In this document: positions 23,508 through 35,689 of the stretch, one piece after another
Numbering within the stretch: the stretch's first letter is position 1
Layout: each line of letters begins with the position of its first letter
Assembly (NCBI GenBank): GCA_907165065.1
Contig: OU015530.1
Coordinates: 48,221,465-48,285,464 of the forward strand
Reading direction: 5' to 3'
Source: Caprimulgus europaeus
Taxonomy: Eukaryota > Chordata > Aves > Caprimulgiformes > Caprimulgidae
Length of the DNA stretch: 64,000 nt
The notes under the pieces: generated by a model
Told to the model about the DNA's origin: nothing
What the model saw: only the letters and a program-made list of their open reading frames with translations
The model's database searches: none
Translations under genes and position numbers: made by a program

Positions 23508-23740
23508 TGAGTGGGCACAAACTGAAACAGGAAATTACATTGAAACATAGGAAAAGGGGTTTTTTTTATGGTGAGAATGGTCAAGCACGAGAGCAGGTTG
23601 CCCAGAGAGGTTGTGGAGGCTCCATCCTTGGAAATATTCAAACCTGACCAGTTGCAGCCCTGAGTGACCTGCTCTGGCTGACCCTGTTTGAGCAGAGGGT
23701 TAGACTGGATGATCTCAAGAGGTCCCTGTTGTTCACAGAC
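23508..23740 (+). mobile_element. CR1 LINE, 3' piece of the older split copy
   Basis: The sequence resumes at 'gtgggcacaaactgaaacag' and runs through 'gagcaggttgcccagagagg' and 'ttggaaatattcaaacctga'. It ends at the tail 'agactggatgatctcaagag' with 'gtccctg'. Together with 22575-22720 it reconstitutes the order of one + strand CR1 copy. Confidence 0.85.
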
Positions 23741-24308
23741 TATGTGTGGCTGTGTAGTTCTTCTCCCTTAACCCTCCCCCAGCTCCTGCTGGCCATCTGA
23801 CCTGCTGGCACAGCCATGCCTAGTTCTCAGCAAGCTGTTTCTGGTGTTGCCCTTTCTTCCCCCATGAAGCTCCTGGGTCTTCCCCTTATTGAGCAGTGTC
23901 AGGTGAGATGGATGCCTCACCTTCACTAAAGTGCAATAAAGGGGTACATTATCTTTGGACCAAGGGAGATTGAGTGGTAGGTGAGTGAGAAAGGATCTTC
24001 TCTTCTTTAATGGCCTGTGTGACATAGAGGCAAAGCTTGTGACTTCCAGCACTGCTCTCCCTGAGCTGCCTGCCCTATCTCATAATTTGTCCCAGATAAG
24101 ATGAGAAGAAGCTTGGATTGTTTTTTAAATAAAATAAAAAAGTCTTTAGCTGGTAGCAGGTCAGAGATTTCAATATCACTTCAGGCTGAGATGGCATTAG
24201 AATACATCCACTTGTTGAGGAGAAAGACATCAGTCTTGGGTAGGAAACTGCCCCTGGCTGCTGCAGCACTCATTATCCAGGCAGGTTAATGATGGATGGG
24301 AACTGGCC

Positions 24309-24354
24309 GTGCCAGGTCATTGTGGGCAGGCTGTCCTGCCTGTGGACCTGGCAC
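24309..24354. repeat. Perfect nested inverted repeat (46-base hairpin)
   Basis: Arm GTGCCAGGTC (24309-24318) is perfectly complementary to GACCTGGCAC (24345-24354). Inside it, GGCAGG (24325-24330) pairs with CCTGCC (24335-24340) around a CTGT tetraloop. The two stems are separated by a small internal loop of six and four bases. The structure is visible directly. Whether it is transcribed is unknown. Confidence 0.8.
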
Positions 24355-27300
24355 AGCACTGGTGGAGCTGGGACTCCATCTCGTGGGGCAGGGAAGAGGA
24401 TGCTGACTTAACCTCAGCACCCTCCAGCACCATCGCTGTTCCTGGAGAAGGCAGTGGCATGTCGCCTGAACCATGTCTGAAATGTTCTTGTGCAGGTGTG
24501 AGCTTAAGGAACACATACACATATGTATGTGTGTTACTCTTCATGTGACCTGAGAGATGTCCAATCATCCTGAGAACTGTTTCCATAAAGAGGAGAAAAT
24601 TATGTTGGAAAGCTCATTTTCTATGATGCTACTCTGTTTATTCACAAAGAGCATGTAACACTTTCCTATATCACAGGAGTAACTGAAGTGAAGCTAAGCT
24701 TTGACCTCTGACAGGCAAAGATGAACCTCAGAAGTCCTCTTCCTCATCTTTTCCATCCAAACTTGCTTGTACAAGATGCTTTTTCTGTGTCGTCTCCCAG
24801 TTTTTCCCCCATATTTCACAACCTTCAGAGAACTGCCCCGTACCTTGCCTGTGCCATGTTTTTGGGTGAGTTCAGGTCTTGGTATTTTACTGTGGAATTG
24901 TTACTATTTCCATAACCTGATACTGTAAGAGAAGTCTTGGGCTTCCTACAGGTAGCTGGAAAAAAGGAGTAATGAGCATGTACTGAGCTTACAGCATGGC
25001 TTGTGGTTATTTGAAGGCATCGCTAACTTCCCTGAAATGTTCTCCTGCACTAGCCTGCAGAAGCAGGTGCCAAAAGAAGTTCCCATATTTCATAGTTTCT
25101 TCCTACAGAGTGTCAGATTGTAAGTCTCTGAGAACAGTAGGGAGCAAAAAAAAAAGGACAGAAAATGAGCATCCTCCTGAAACCCCAGTTTCAATGTTGG
25201 GCGAAAGACCTCAGCAGACCCCTGGCTAAACTGAGGGATTTGTCCTGTTATGTTTTCTCCAGTAGCAACATCACAGCCAACTCCTTGCATCTTAGCTGAG
25301 GCTGCACTGCTGTGTCCTCTCCTGCATCCCCTCAGCTGCAGACCCCCAGGGATCCTGGTTTTGGCAGGGCTGTAGGCACCCCAGCATGGCAGTGGCTTCC
25401 CTGGAGAGCTTCCCTGGCACCTTGCACTGCCCGTGCCCTGTGCAGGCAGGAGTCCTCTTTGTATGAGGATGTGAGGAACTAATTGAACAAATAAACAGAC
25501 CAAGAGAAGCAGAAACTTAAACCTGAACCTCTCACTGCACGACACTGAACAGCTCATCACCTTGCAGGGCTTGGAGTCCAGAGGGTAACACACTTGAAAA
25601 TTCATGTCAAAGTTTCAAAACATCCTGATTAGGTTACACAAGAGAAATAGATCAAAAACAAGAATAAGCATTTTGAAATTGAAATTGAGTAGTTAGGCAA
25701 AATGTACCTAATCACAACTTGTTTTTCCAAAGGGAGGATGTGGCTTAAAGCTCTTGTTTTGTCAAGCAACAAAGACAAGAGGGAAGACTTGGTTCTGGTC
25801 ACTCCTCCTAATTGCTTCCTCTGTGACTGCAAGATGTGCACAGAGGAGGAAAAGGGAGAGGATGGGAAAAGACTGGGAGGACACAGCGTTTTGGGGATGT
25901 TTTTGATGCCTATGGCAGCTCCAAGGGAGCCATCAGTGACAGCCAGGCCCCTGGGCTGGACAGGATGTATCAGGGTCTCACCTCGCTGGCCCAGGTGAAA
26001 GGCAAAGCAGCAGGAGAAAGGTAGTGGGGTATGGAAGAAACAAAAGGAGGAAGAGTTCATGCGTCCCAGGGCAGTTCCCTTTCAGAGGGATGGGTGACTG
26101 GTCAAGAACTGCCCTCTAGTGTGTTGCTTTGAGCATCAGAGGACATTAGAGCTCAAAAGTTCAGGCTGATGGGAGTTGAGGCCAGTGTGACACTGCTCCA
26201 TGGCTCAGGGAGTGCTGCCTGTCGTCCCATAGGCCCCTTGTCTGTTTGGTGGCCAAGCCTGCTCAGCCAAGTTAGTCCTCATTAGGCTTGCTTGGCATCA
26301 GTCACCTTGGGGCAATGGATTTCCAGCCCCACACACTGGCTTACCAGGTCCTCAGCATCATCCTCGGGCTGTATCAGTTAGCCCCATTGTTCAGACCGAG
26401 CCAGTCCTTTAGCTCCTTTTTCTGTCTCCTCATGTTGATGTTTGTACCTGGGATGTCCTGGAGCTCTCATCTACTTTTGTCAGCTGAATATGCAGGTGGC
26501 GGCTCCCCTATTTTACAGAAGCTGCTGAAATTATAGTAGCGTGGCTTTTTCCTTACACCTTTGGTGAGCAAAAAGATGTCAAGTACAGAAGAGCAAAAGC
26601 CAACACCTGGTGCAGCCGCCTTTCCCACCACGTTTTTTGGAAGAGAGCAGTTAGGGTAACAGGTCTGACTCAGCCCCATGAGGTGGTGTTCAGAGGCAGA
26701 GATTAAGAACATGTGTGAATTAAATGAGGTTCAAAGTGTTAAACAGCAGGCACTTCCCTAGTGTAAATATTTTGGCACAAAGCTTTGTCAGGGTTTTAAT
26801 CTAAAGGAAACAGCGAGACTGGAACAGACACATCTTTGGGTGGTTATGGAGATGCACCTGTCCCAACCTGTGGCATGAAGCAGTGAGCCCCTGCCTTGCC
26901 TGGGGGTCCCCATCACTTTTGACAGGCTTGGGTCCAGTTCAACATCAGGAGCAATGCCACTGTGTCCTGTCCCCAGCACAGCCTTCACAGTGGCAGGGCT
27001 GGCTCCCAAATGGCACCACGAGCCCTGCCTGACGGTGGCCCCCATGACATTCCCTTTTCTGGCATATTTTACCTTACCCAGTATCAAAGCATGTGGCTAC
27101 AAATAATGTTTTCTCCCTCCTCTTCTGTTTGCCTAGAGCAATGTGAGAAGAAAACTGCAGTCTCCTTCCTGTACATTTAATGTTTCTATCTGGCACTAGA
27201 GGGCAGAAGGAAGGACGGCGAAGGGTTTGCAGCCCAGACCTGTCTCTTCTCAGCAGCTCTATGAGGGTGCAGAAATAAATCTGGCTTGAAAGGCTTCTCC

Positions 27301-28575
27301 CTTTGCCCATTACGAAGGCACATCAAGGATTTCTTTCATGGCCCAGCCTCTTTAGTGCTATTAAAGTTTAATAGTTCAATGTTGCATTTCAGAGGTAACA
27401 CAATACAAAGCAACCCTACGTGCTCCTCAGCAGGCACCATGCCGAGCTGCCATCCCTGTTTGCTCAGGGTATAGAGTGGGTATTTGTGGTTCCTGCAGTT
27501 TGGGAAATGACTGCGTGTGGTGCAGAACTTGCTTTCTCCCTTGTGGCAAGGCTGCCTGCCCACCCTTTACCTTGAAAGCCTTGTCCCCCCAGCCCAGCGC
27601 CTGCCAGAGGAGGTTCACAGCTCCACAGCAGGACAGGGGGATGTACAGGCTGTGATTTGCCTGCAGATGGTGATGGAGCCAGGTAACCAGCCGGGAAATA
27701 CCAGCTCTGCACAGGCTCGAGGGATTGCTCATTAAAATCAATGCAGATAAGGGCATTTTAGTGGTGCACACAGCCGAATGAATGCCTCATCACATGTCTC
27801 TTCTCTCTGCCAGAGAAATGCTGTCTGGGAGCCACGGAGGCTGTGGCACAGAGGATTAAACCCCACTGCCATGCCCCGCTTCCCAGACCGCCTTTGTTGG
27901 GAGGAGGACAGAGCATGTGAGCCAGGGCGGCTGAGCACCGCGTGCCCTGGCCAGGGGGCCCTGTGTGCTTGTTGTCGTCTCGTGGATGTGGAGAGGTCAC
28001 CATGGGGAAGCCACGATGGGTTTAACACCACTTCTGCTCTGGGATGAGGAGAAGAAGAAACCAACTGAACCAGCTCCTTCTGCACGTCCAGATGCCACTA
28101 TTTGATGGCTGAAGCACGAGGGGCAGGTGACAGCAGACAGCAACTCACCGGTTTTATGCCTCTGTTGAACTAATTCAATTTATTTGTCTTCTGATTTTTT
28201 GCAACATCAATAACTAACACTCATGATATAAGTAGTTACTTAATTGGCAAATAAGACCAAAAGTATTCTTCCTTTTTATTTTAAATTTGGGTAATCTCTT
28301 CAGTGTATCACTTACTAGGATGAAACAACCTGACAGATGTGGGTAGTGGAGAGAAACTAAATTTCTTAAATTCAAATGAAACTGCACGGTAAAGGCTTTT
28401 TCACAGTCTACCACACTTTTTGAGATTATGAATTTTATTCTGATTTTCACAGAGGAAAAGGAATCTTTCATATGCTGACAGTAAAAAGAGCTGGTAATAG
28501 TCCACTGGTCAAGAGACTTAATTTGTGGAAGAGCTGACATTTGGTTTATTGTCTACTCATTTTGAGCTCACGCAC

Positions 28576-28615
28576 ATTTTTTCAAGAAAAGCGCTATTTT
28601 TTCAAGCAAAGATTT
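28576..28615 (+). repeat. 20-bp tandem duplication (ATTTTTTCAAG motif)
   Basis: The two 20-base units at 28576-28595 and 28596-28615 both begin ATTTTTTCAAG and continue with AAAAG and CAAAG respectively. The first contains TTCAAGAA, the minimal inverted unit of a heat-shock element. Confidence 0.7.
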
Positions 28616-29242
28616 TATTTCAACTGATCAGCATTTCCTGAGTGGAGAAAGTGGCTGTCAGAACTCCTGACCACATCCTACCACAGCAGCACCGAATGCT
28701 GAGAGAAGCTGGGACCAAATCCAGCGCTCCCGTGTCTCACCACGCACTGCAGCAGCACCTGGGAGGGAGTCATGTCCTAGGGCCCAGCTGTGCTAAAGCT
28801 CTGTACAGACACCCCACAACAGTGGTCTTTTCCTGAATTATCTTGCAATGTCAGTACACTGATTTTTGCATCCTGAAGCTAATTTACCAGCTGAGTTTTG
28901 TTCATGGTCTACTGCATAGTCCTTTGTTCCTGGACTGGATGGGCCCATGCTGCTGGTCCTCAGGAGCTACTGCAATGTCCAGCTCCTTCTTCTGGCCATA
29001 CAGGAGATGAATGGAAAGACAGTATCAAGGAAGAGGTGTGTGTTGTACCTGAACTCTTCTTTATGTTTGGACAGCTGACAGTTCTGCGGTGAGGCCTGAC
29101 TGTTGAATTAGACTTTGGCTAACTCAAAGGCTAATGTCTTTCTGAAAGAAAACCCTAGAAAGTGGTTAACAAATGGTACACACTCATACATGGATTTTCA
29201 GGTGAACAAGTAATCCATTGGCTGAAGTGGATTTGTAAGGGT

Positions 29243-29290
29243 TGTTCAGAAAATAATGCCTATCTTGATGGGAATTAGGATTATTTCTCG
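29243..29290. mobile_element. Possible mariner (Galluhop-like) terminal fragment
   Basis: The motif 'gggttgttcagaaaataatg' followed by 'cct' resembles, from memory, the terminal sequence of the chicken mariner Galluhop. Only about 25 bases are similar and no second terminus or transposase remnant is visible, so this is weak. Confidence 0.22.
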
Positions 29291-29299
29291 AATAATGTA

Positions 29300-29312
29300 A
29301 AAAAAAAAAAAG
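29300..29312 (+). repeat. Poly(A) run
   Basis: About 12 consecutive A bases lie about 10 bases after the possible mariner-like fragment. Confidence 0.8.
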
Positions 29313-30270
29313 ATGTTTGTCATAAACCGTGAATGAAGAGTAATTGAACAATCCAAAGCATAGTGTATGCAAGGGGCATCCAGGCTGGCACTTCTGTGTA
29401 ATGTCAGCAAAGCTGCAGGAGGCTGAATCAGTCATTGAGTGTTTTACCCAGGATAATATCTGGATATCAGGAATATGTGAATATAAACAAAGAGATGTGG
29501 GACAGGCGTAGGAAATGATCCTTACTCAGAGGGGACAAGACTTAATCCTTCTTCAGTGGAAATAACCAATTTCAGGCAGAAGGTGGTTGCATTCAGTCTT
29601 GTTGGCCTTAAGCTGAGCACTCTATGTTTGCTCTGTTCCCTAGCAAATGTGTTAGACCTATGGGTCTCGTGGACAAGGAACTTCAATTTGACCTCTGATA
29701 GTATTTATATATAGCATTAAAACTACCAACTAACTCAAAATCACTCCAGGGAAACAGCTAACAGCTTGTCCATCTCGTGAGATCACTCTATGGGATAGAT
29801 GCACATCCTCCTTAAAACCTGTAGAGTCCAAGAGTTACCAGGTCCTCTTACTGCTTGTCAGAATAAACCAGTGCTTGGCTGGTCAAAAACTGTTCCATGA
29901 AATATTTTGGTTCATAGAACATTTGCACATTTCTGTCCTGTCTTTTTTCCCTCAGATGGAAGTTCTTTAGGACAGAGACTTTACTTGCTTTACTCCTTCG
30001 TTGTTAGCTCAGGGGATTCCTAGTAAGGTGGAAACATGAAGGAGGATGGCACAGGCTGCTTTGATTTGTATTGCCTATGGAACTGGTAGCTCACCAAATA
30101 ATTTTGTGGCACAGTGCAAGTGTTTCACAGGAACCATGCCAAAGGATGACCAGCCCTATGTGCTAGCCTAGGGCTCTGTCTAACCCAGCTGCAGCACCTC
30201 TAGCACATAAAAGCCATCATCGTGGTTTGTAGTATAGCTGCACACAACACAGCTAGAGAAATGCAAGCCT

Positions 30271-30336
30271 AATCATAGAATTGTTTTGGTTGGAAAAGAC
30301 CTTTAAGATCATCAAGTCCAGCCACAGCCGTAACTT
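30271..30336 (-). mobile_element. CR1 LINE 3' tail fragment, minus strand
   Basis: The + strand text 'aatcatagaattgttttggt' followed by 'tggaaaagacctttaagatc' is the reverse complement of a CR1 3' end. Only the terminal 65 bases or so are present. Confidence 0.85.
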
Positions 30337-30454
30337 TGCTGGGGAAAGAGGAAAAATGAGAGTAAAGAGGATTTTTGTGAGTTTCCCTCATGTGTGATGT
30401 GATACTACAGCCCTGTTGTTCTGATCAGTTTTTAGGAAGTAGGAGGAGCATTTC

Positions 30455-30525
30455 CAGTGTTATGGGGGATTGGACTAGATGATCTTTCGAGGTCCCTTCC
30501 AATCCCTAACATTCTGTGACTCTGT
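30455..30525 (+). mobile_element. CR1 LINE 3' tail fragment, plus strand
   Basis: The sequence 'gattggactagatgatcttt', then 'cgaggtcccttccaatccct' and 'aacattctgtgactctgtg', is a CR1 3' tail on the + strand. It lies only about 130 bases after the minus-strand tail at 30271-30336. Confidence 0.85.
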
Positions 30526-33500
30526 GTTATGCACAATGGCAACTGGGAGCACAGAGTGACTGTTGTCCTGCCTGCAACTACCCCAGGGCACCGGAGACCC
30601 TCCAGCCTGTCCCACCACCTCTCTTGCACCGTTGTGGCAGATGGTCACCTTCACACACCTGTACATGCTGCTGCTCCACCTGCCCCTTCTGCTCCCAGAG
30701 CCCACCTGTTAAAGCCTCCACTGAAAATATTGAAGTCAAAAAGGTGCTCACCCTAAATGGACTGATGAGAGTCAGGAGTCAGGTGTGATCTCCGCCCTGC
30801 TGGCAGTCCCAGTGGTGGTACTTCCCAGAGAGGAGATGTAGGTCTTGGCAGCCCAAACCAGCCTGTCCCCACTGCAGCTGACAGCTGGGTTATATAGGCC
30901 TGAGGAGATGCTAAGAAACCTTCCCAGGTGTTTGTCACCTTCATGCGTTTCAAAGACCGGCATGGCTGTTGGTGGAACAGCTGGGTGGGCCAAATGGGCT
31001 CCACACAATGTAGCTCAGTATCGTTATGCTGGGGGCTCCTTCTGTGAAGATGGAAAGGGAAGGAAAATCTGTATCTCTGAGCAACCGTCACTGTGTCTTT
31101 TTTTTACGTGCTAAAGATAGACTCCATATGGGCTGTGTGCAGTGCGGTCTGACCATACATACCATGATCTTTTATCTCGGCCCTTTTTCAGGCAGCAGCA
31201 GACCTATGGTGAGAGGTATCCCAGTGGTGGACCGACTCCTCCAACAACCTTGACAATGAGTACATCAGATGGCTTTTCAGCCAGGTCAGGACAATAAATA
31301 CACTTTTATTTTATCAACTATGCCTTACATATATGACCTGACACTGCAAATTGCTCTCACCTGTCTAGAGAGGGGATGCACAGAGGACAGGAAAGCAGGA
31401 AGGGTTTGTTTCCCACAGCACCTGGGATGGAGATATGAGAAGGTGATGCTGCTGCTCAGCACCCCTGCCCTGCGGCTCCACAGCACCATGCCACAGCTGC
31501 CTGGGCAGGCACAGTCCCCTAGGGTTGTACTCTGCACACAGCATCCCTGCACGGGACAGGGGCCGTGCTGCTGCTGCTGAGGGCCACAATATTCAGCAGG
31601 GTGGCTTGTGTCTGGTGTGTCTGTCAACCACAGACCCTGCATTACCTGTTTTGGGGGTTGCTTACCCAAAACCACATGGTCACCATGTGATGGAAGTGCA
31701 GGGCTTCCTCTGCCAGGAGATGCAAGTAGGGATTGCTAACTCTTGTCCCAGCTTGAAAAGCCAAAAGAGAGAAAAAAGAGATCTTCAAGTGGTTTCACTG
31801 ACATTGTTTTGTTAGCTGGGCTTGTATCTTTGGTACAGTCTAGTTACAGAGAATAAACAATCCCCACCTGACTATTACTGTTTCCACCACAATTTTTTCA
31901 TCAGTCTCTGGCACCTTCAGTCTCCTGCTGAAATGATTTCTGCAGTGGTGGAGAGAGGAAGATGGTTCCAGGGAATGATGGACACCAGGCCAGGAGTGAG
32001 ACAACTTTGCTTCCAGTTTGACTTGTTTTACCTTGACATTTCTGTGCCTCAGATATGCAACCAGCAAGCAGACCTATGGAAAGGTGCTCTCCAGCTTCTT
32101 AGTCCTGCTAACAACCAGGGACCCAACGCCCTGAAGGTTTTTCCATGTTCCAGGCATGGAAATTGGAGCAAACACTGGGGCTGAAGCAGGCAGCTGGTTC
32201 TCCCACCACTGCTGGTTGGTTTCTGTTCGTTGTGCTCCCTGCTCAGCACAGAGTTGCTCTTCTGTGTGTGCAGGTGCAGGGCAGGAAGGGGAAACCTGGT
32301 CCTGGGGAAAAACACAGGTCAAACATGCAAGGCAGCAGGAAATTGCAAAATTCAAAATCCAAGCATGGAGGCTTCCTCCTCTGATCATAGCATGACATGG
32401 CTTTGTTTAGGGTCATGGCTTACATGTACCTGGAGACACAACAGTTACATAACTTTGCTTTTCCCTGTGCATCTGTCGTAGCTACCTGTAGTTTTGGATC
32501 TCAAAGAGCCTCTTCCAGCAGGAACCACTGCTCAGCACAGGAGAGTTTCTCAGCAGCTGCATTGCACAGGCAGCATGCTCCCTCCCGTTGCACGTCTGAT
32601 GTGCATATAAAGGTTCGTGTTCTGGAGACAGCCACCTGCACGCAGCCATTTTCCACTGCTCGCTTTCCTTTCCCCTACCTACTGAGCTGTGAATTCCCTT
32701 ATGCACCGGTGGAGCTACTGCTCATTAAAACTAATCAGCTGAGCAGATGCTGAAGGAAATAATGGGCAGGGAATAAAGACGACGTTGGTCATACATCTCC
32801 AAAAATCTCTATAACAGGCTTTTTTAGTTCACTGAGTTTTCATTCTATTCCAAATCAACATGCAAACCAGCTCCACTGGGAGGAGAGCGGTTCAACGAGG
32901 AAAGGGAACTTCAAATTATGAAGGATTGATTGCCAAATGATACAGAGGGAGCCCATCATATAAAATATTCTGCACCGACCAAAACTTGTAACAGTAATGG
33001 ATGTAAGTGCAAGTCAATCTCATCCTACTGCCACTGCAGCCATAATTGGCAAAATGAAAACTCTCTCCCTGCCATGCCCTGAGTGTGTACCTGCGATACG
33101 GGAAGCTAAGAAGGATGCTCTCGCTTTCAGTAAATTGATATACGTTGCAGAGAGGAACCAAGCTCAGAAAATGGCCTACATTAAGTTAATATCCGAGCAT
33201 ACAAATAACTTAGGGCCAAAATTAGCCTTCAGTTGCATTAGTGTAAATGCAGCATAGCATCACTGGGTGGTGATTTCTGGACTGTAAGTGGAGGGAGGAT
33301 TTGGACCTTAGAAGATTGTAACGGGAAGAAGGGAGAGCGAATCCCATTATCTGGCTTTGCAGGGGAATTGATAGCGGTTTCCATACGAGCGTGCTGCTCC
33401 AGATGGCACGCCGGTGAGAGCCCTAACACGCAGCAAAGGCAGGGCTGAGGTATCAGCCTGCAATGCAGGAGCACACCGATGAGTCTGGAAAAAACACAGC

Positions 33501-33934
33501 AACAAAAGGTGGGGAGGCAAAGCCGTGTTTGCTCAGGTCATTTTTTCTAATGATTCCAATTAAAAGTCAACATAGCGGCAGGCACGTTTTTCGCATGTCA
33601 AACACACCCGCTGTTCTGCTGGCAGCAAGGTAGGAGGGGGCTTCCTATTTAATCTGTTTACCTTGGTGATGCTGCCTGATGCTCCTTCACATGAAATGCC
33701 CAGACAAACATATTTTCACTCCTTACAAAATGTTGCCCTCTTGCTTTATAACTTTAATTTTTAATAAAAAACATGGAGTCTCTTTTGCTTTTGGTTCACA
33801 TCGGCAACTTTTAAAAATGTTGTATTTCTGATCAGTATTTTATTAAGTTACAGAACAGAAAGAGTATTTGGTGAGGTTTTATTTGAATACAGCAAACATT
33901 TCTGGTGAGATATCAAACTAGCTTAAACAGCATC
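30526..33934. other. Intergenic sequence, no gene recognised
   Basis: The segment is unique with moderate GC. Many overlapping frames occur between 30.5 and 32.8 kb without family features. A CATATAAAGG element at about 32604 resembles a TATA box but has no supporting context. Confidence 0.55.
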
Positions 33935-33983
33935 AGCACTGTAACTGGGTTGTTTCTACACTAGAGGTGCTTTTGCTCTCACA
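33935..33983 (-). repeat. 49-bp duplicated block, copy A
   Basis: The block 'agcactgtaactgggttgtt' followed by 'tctacactagaggtgctttt' and 'gctctcaca' matches 35811-35859 at 47 of 49 positions. A further 'tcctggttct...tgctttttg' similarity lies about 25 bases downstream here and about 103 bases downstream in copy B. Copy A therefore looks like a shortened version. The minus strand is chosen because copy B carries an open frame in that direction. Confidence 0.75.
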
Positions 33984-35683
33984 GGAATGAACTTCCTCTT
34001 TCTCCCTTTTCCTGGTTCTTTGCTTTTTGCATATTTGTGATTTTTTATTTCTCTTTGTTCTTTTTTGCATCTTTAAAAATAATTTTTATAGCCAAGAACA
34101 CAAATTATTCACAGAGCCATGCAAATAACAAGTTTGCCAGTTTAGTGTCCAAGCTGGAAAATGAGGGATGAGTGAACTACATACATGTGGAGTTGATTTG
34201 AAACACAATATTTCATCAGGAGCTAAATTTTACCTCCTTTAAGAAATCAGCTTGGCATCAAATGAGAGCAAACATTTCATTTTGCAAGGTCATGAATCCA
34301 TCTCTCTTGATTTTTTTGTTGTCTGAAACACTTTGCTGGGCTTTGTTCCCCAAAGTGCACTCTGTGTAGGTGAATGCAAGACTGCTGGGAGGAGAGATGA
34401 TAATAGCGCAGGATAAGGAAGAAGACGCTTTCTTGGAAACAGATTTCCTGGGGCTGTAAATTAGGAGTGAGACCAGACTGGAGGATTAAGGTCTGAGTGT
34501 CCTCATGCATTTTGTGAGTTCATCCAGATTTCCATGTTGGGGATCTGTCCTTCTGTAATTAATGGGCCTGAAGCTTAAGTCTCAATGGGAAGCTTGTGAA
34601 CAATCCTTCCTGGAGCCAAACTTTCATAACCCCAGGGCTTAACTCCACTCAGCCTCAGTGTTGCTAAAAGCAAGTTTTTCTTTTTGTGGAGCTGCCAAGA
34701 GGAAGCACTCGGGACTGCTCGGAGAACTGAGTCTCCAATGCAATTTTAGAAAAAAGACTTTGAATCCCCAAAAGCCCAAATTCCCTGAATTCCACATGTC
34801 CTATCCTTTCTGCTTCCCATCTCCCTCTACACATTCCTGTCCCTGGCTCTTCTGGTTTCCTTCTCTTGCCCATGAGAGGCTTGGTTTACTCCCTCAAGCT
34901 TGGTGTGGAAGAAGCAGCTCCTTCCCTCCTCAGCAGCCAGAAATGGGGGGTGGCATGGGCCCCCTTTTGCTTTTTATACGAGTAGTACATCTGTTTCACA
35001 AATAATTATTAGTCCCAATGATGCTCAAATGTACAAGGGCCTTTTTGCATATGTGCTGCAGGCCTTAGTGGCTTCCTGGTGGCTTCTGACACAGACCACA
35101 GTGAGGTAGGATGGCTGGCATGTGGATGGCTAAAGAACACAGGACCCAATTCTCATATCCTACAGAAGTCATGAACCGATCTCTTTTCCTCACTGATAAT
35201 ACATGCCTGGGCTTTTCTTCACTACCCTGTTCACTGTCATATCTTGTGTCTACAGCATCTCTCTTTCTTCCATCAGCAATCATTTTTTCTCTTCTAAGCC
35301 TATTTCTTTCTGTTTACTTCACTCCATCATCCCTGCTTCTCTTTACATTTCATTTTTAATGTTTTGCCACCTTTTCTTTGTTTGTATTTTCAGTAACCTC
35401 AATCTTGGGGTGGGGGAGAAGGAACAAAAATAACAACAAAATCCCTTACTCTTTTCATTTTTTAGATCAAAGATGACTGAGCAACCGAGGGGGGGAATTC
35501 AGGGCAGCCTTTGATGCACAGTATTGATGTTGGCTTAGCATGAAAATCTCCTTGTGCTATATTTGGGCCAATTACCAGAGGTCCACACAATTAACCTGAG
35601 ACACACTAGCCCCATGTGAAGCAATGAAATTTAAGGCCTAGGGAGGTTAATTCAAATCTTAGATGTTTCTGTGATAGGAGATT
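33984..35683. other. Intergenic sequence, no gene recognised
   Basis: AT-rich unique sequence is followed by a markedly pyrimidine-rich stretch at about 35180-35395 that ends in a 'tattttcag' acceptor-like sequence. No coding exon is evident after it. Confidence 0.55.
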
Positions 35684-35689
35684 ACTTAC

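Larger units (their letters stand above)
23741..30270. other. Intergenic sequence, no gene recognised
   Basis: The 6.5 kb are mostly unique. They contain a perfect nested hairpin at 24309-24354, a 20-bp tandem duplication at 28576-28615 and a weak mariner-like fragment near 29243. The longest ATG-initiated frame in the window (25090-25605, minus strand, 171 codons) also lies here. GC is raised at about 27.4-28.1 kb, without a clear CpG cluster. Confidence 0.55.

Noticed and set aside
27400-28100. GC-rich stretch considered as an exon cluster or CpG island
   Set aside because: CpG density is not clearly raised and the overlapping frames have no family features.
32604-32613. TATA-like CATATAAAGG
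   Set aside because: A single short motif without a CpG cluster, initiator, exon or donor nearby.
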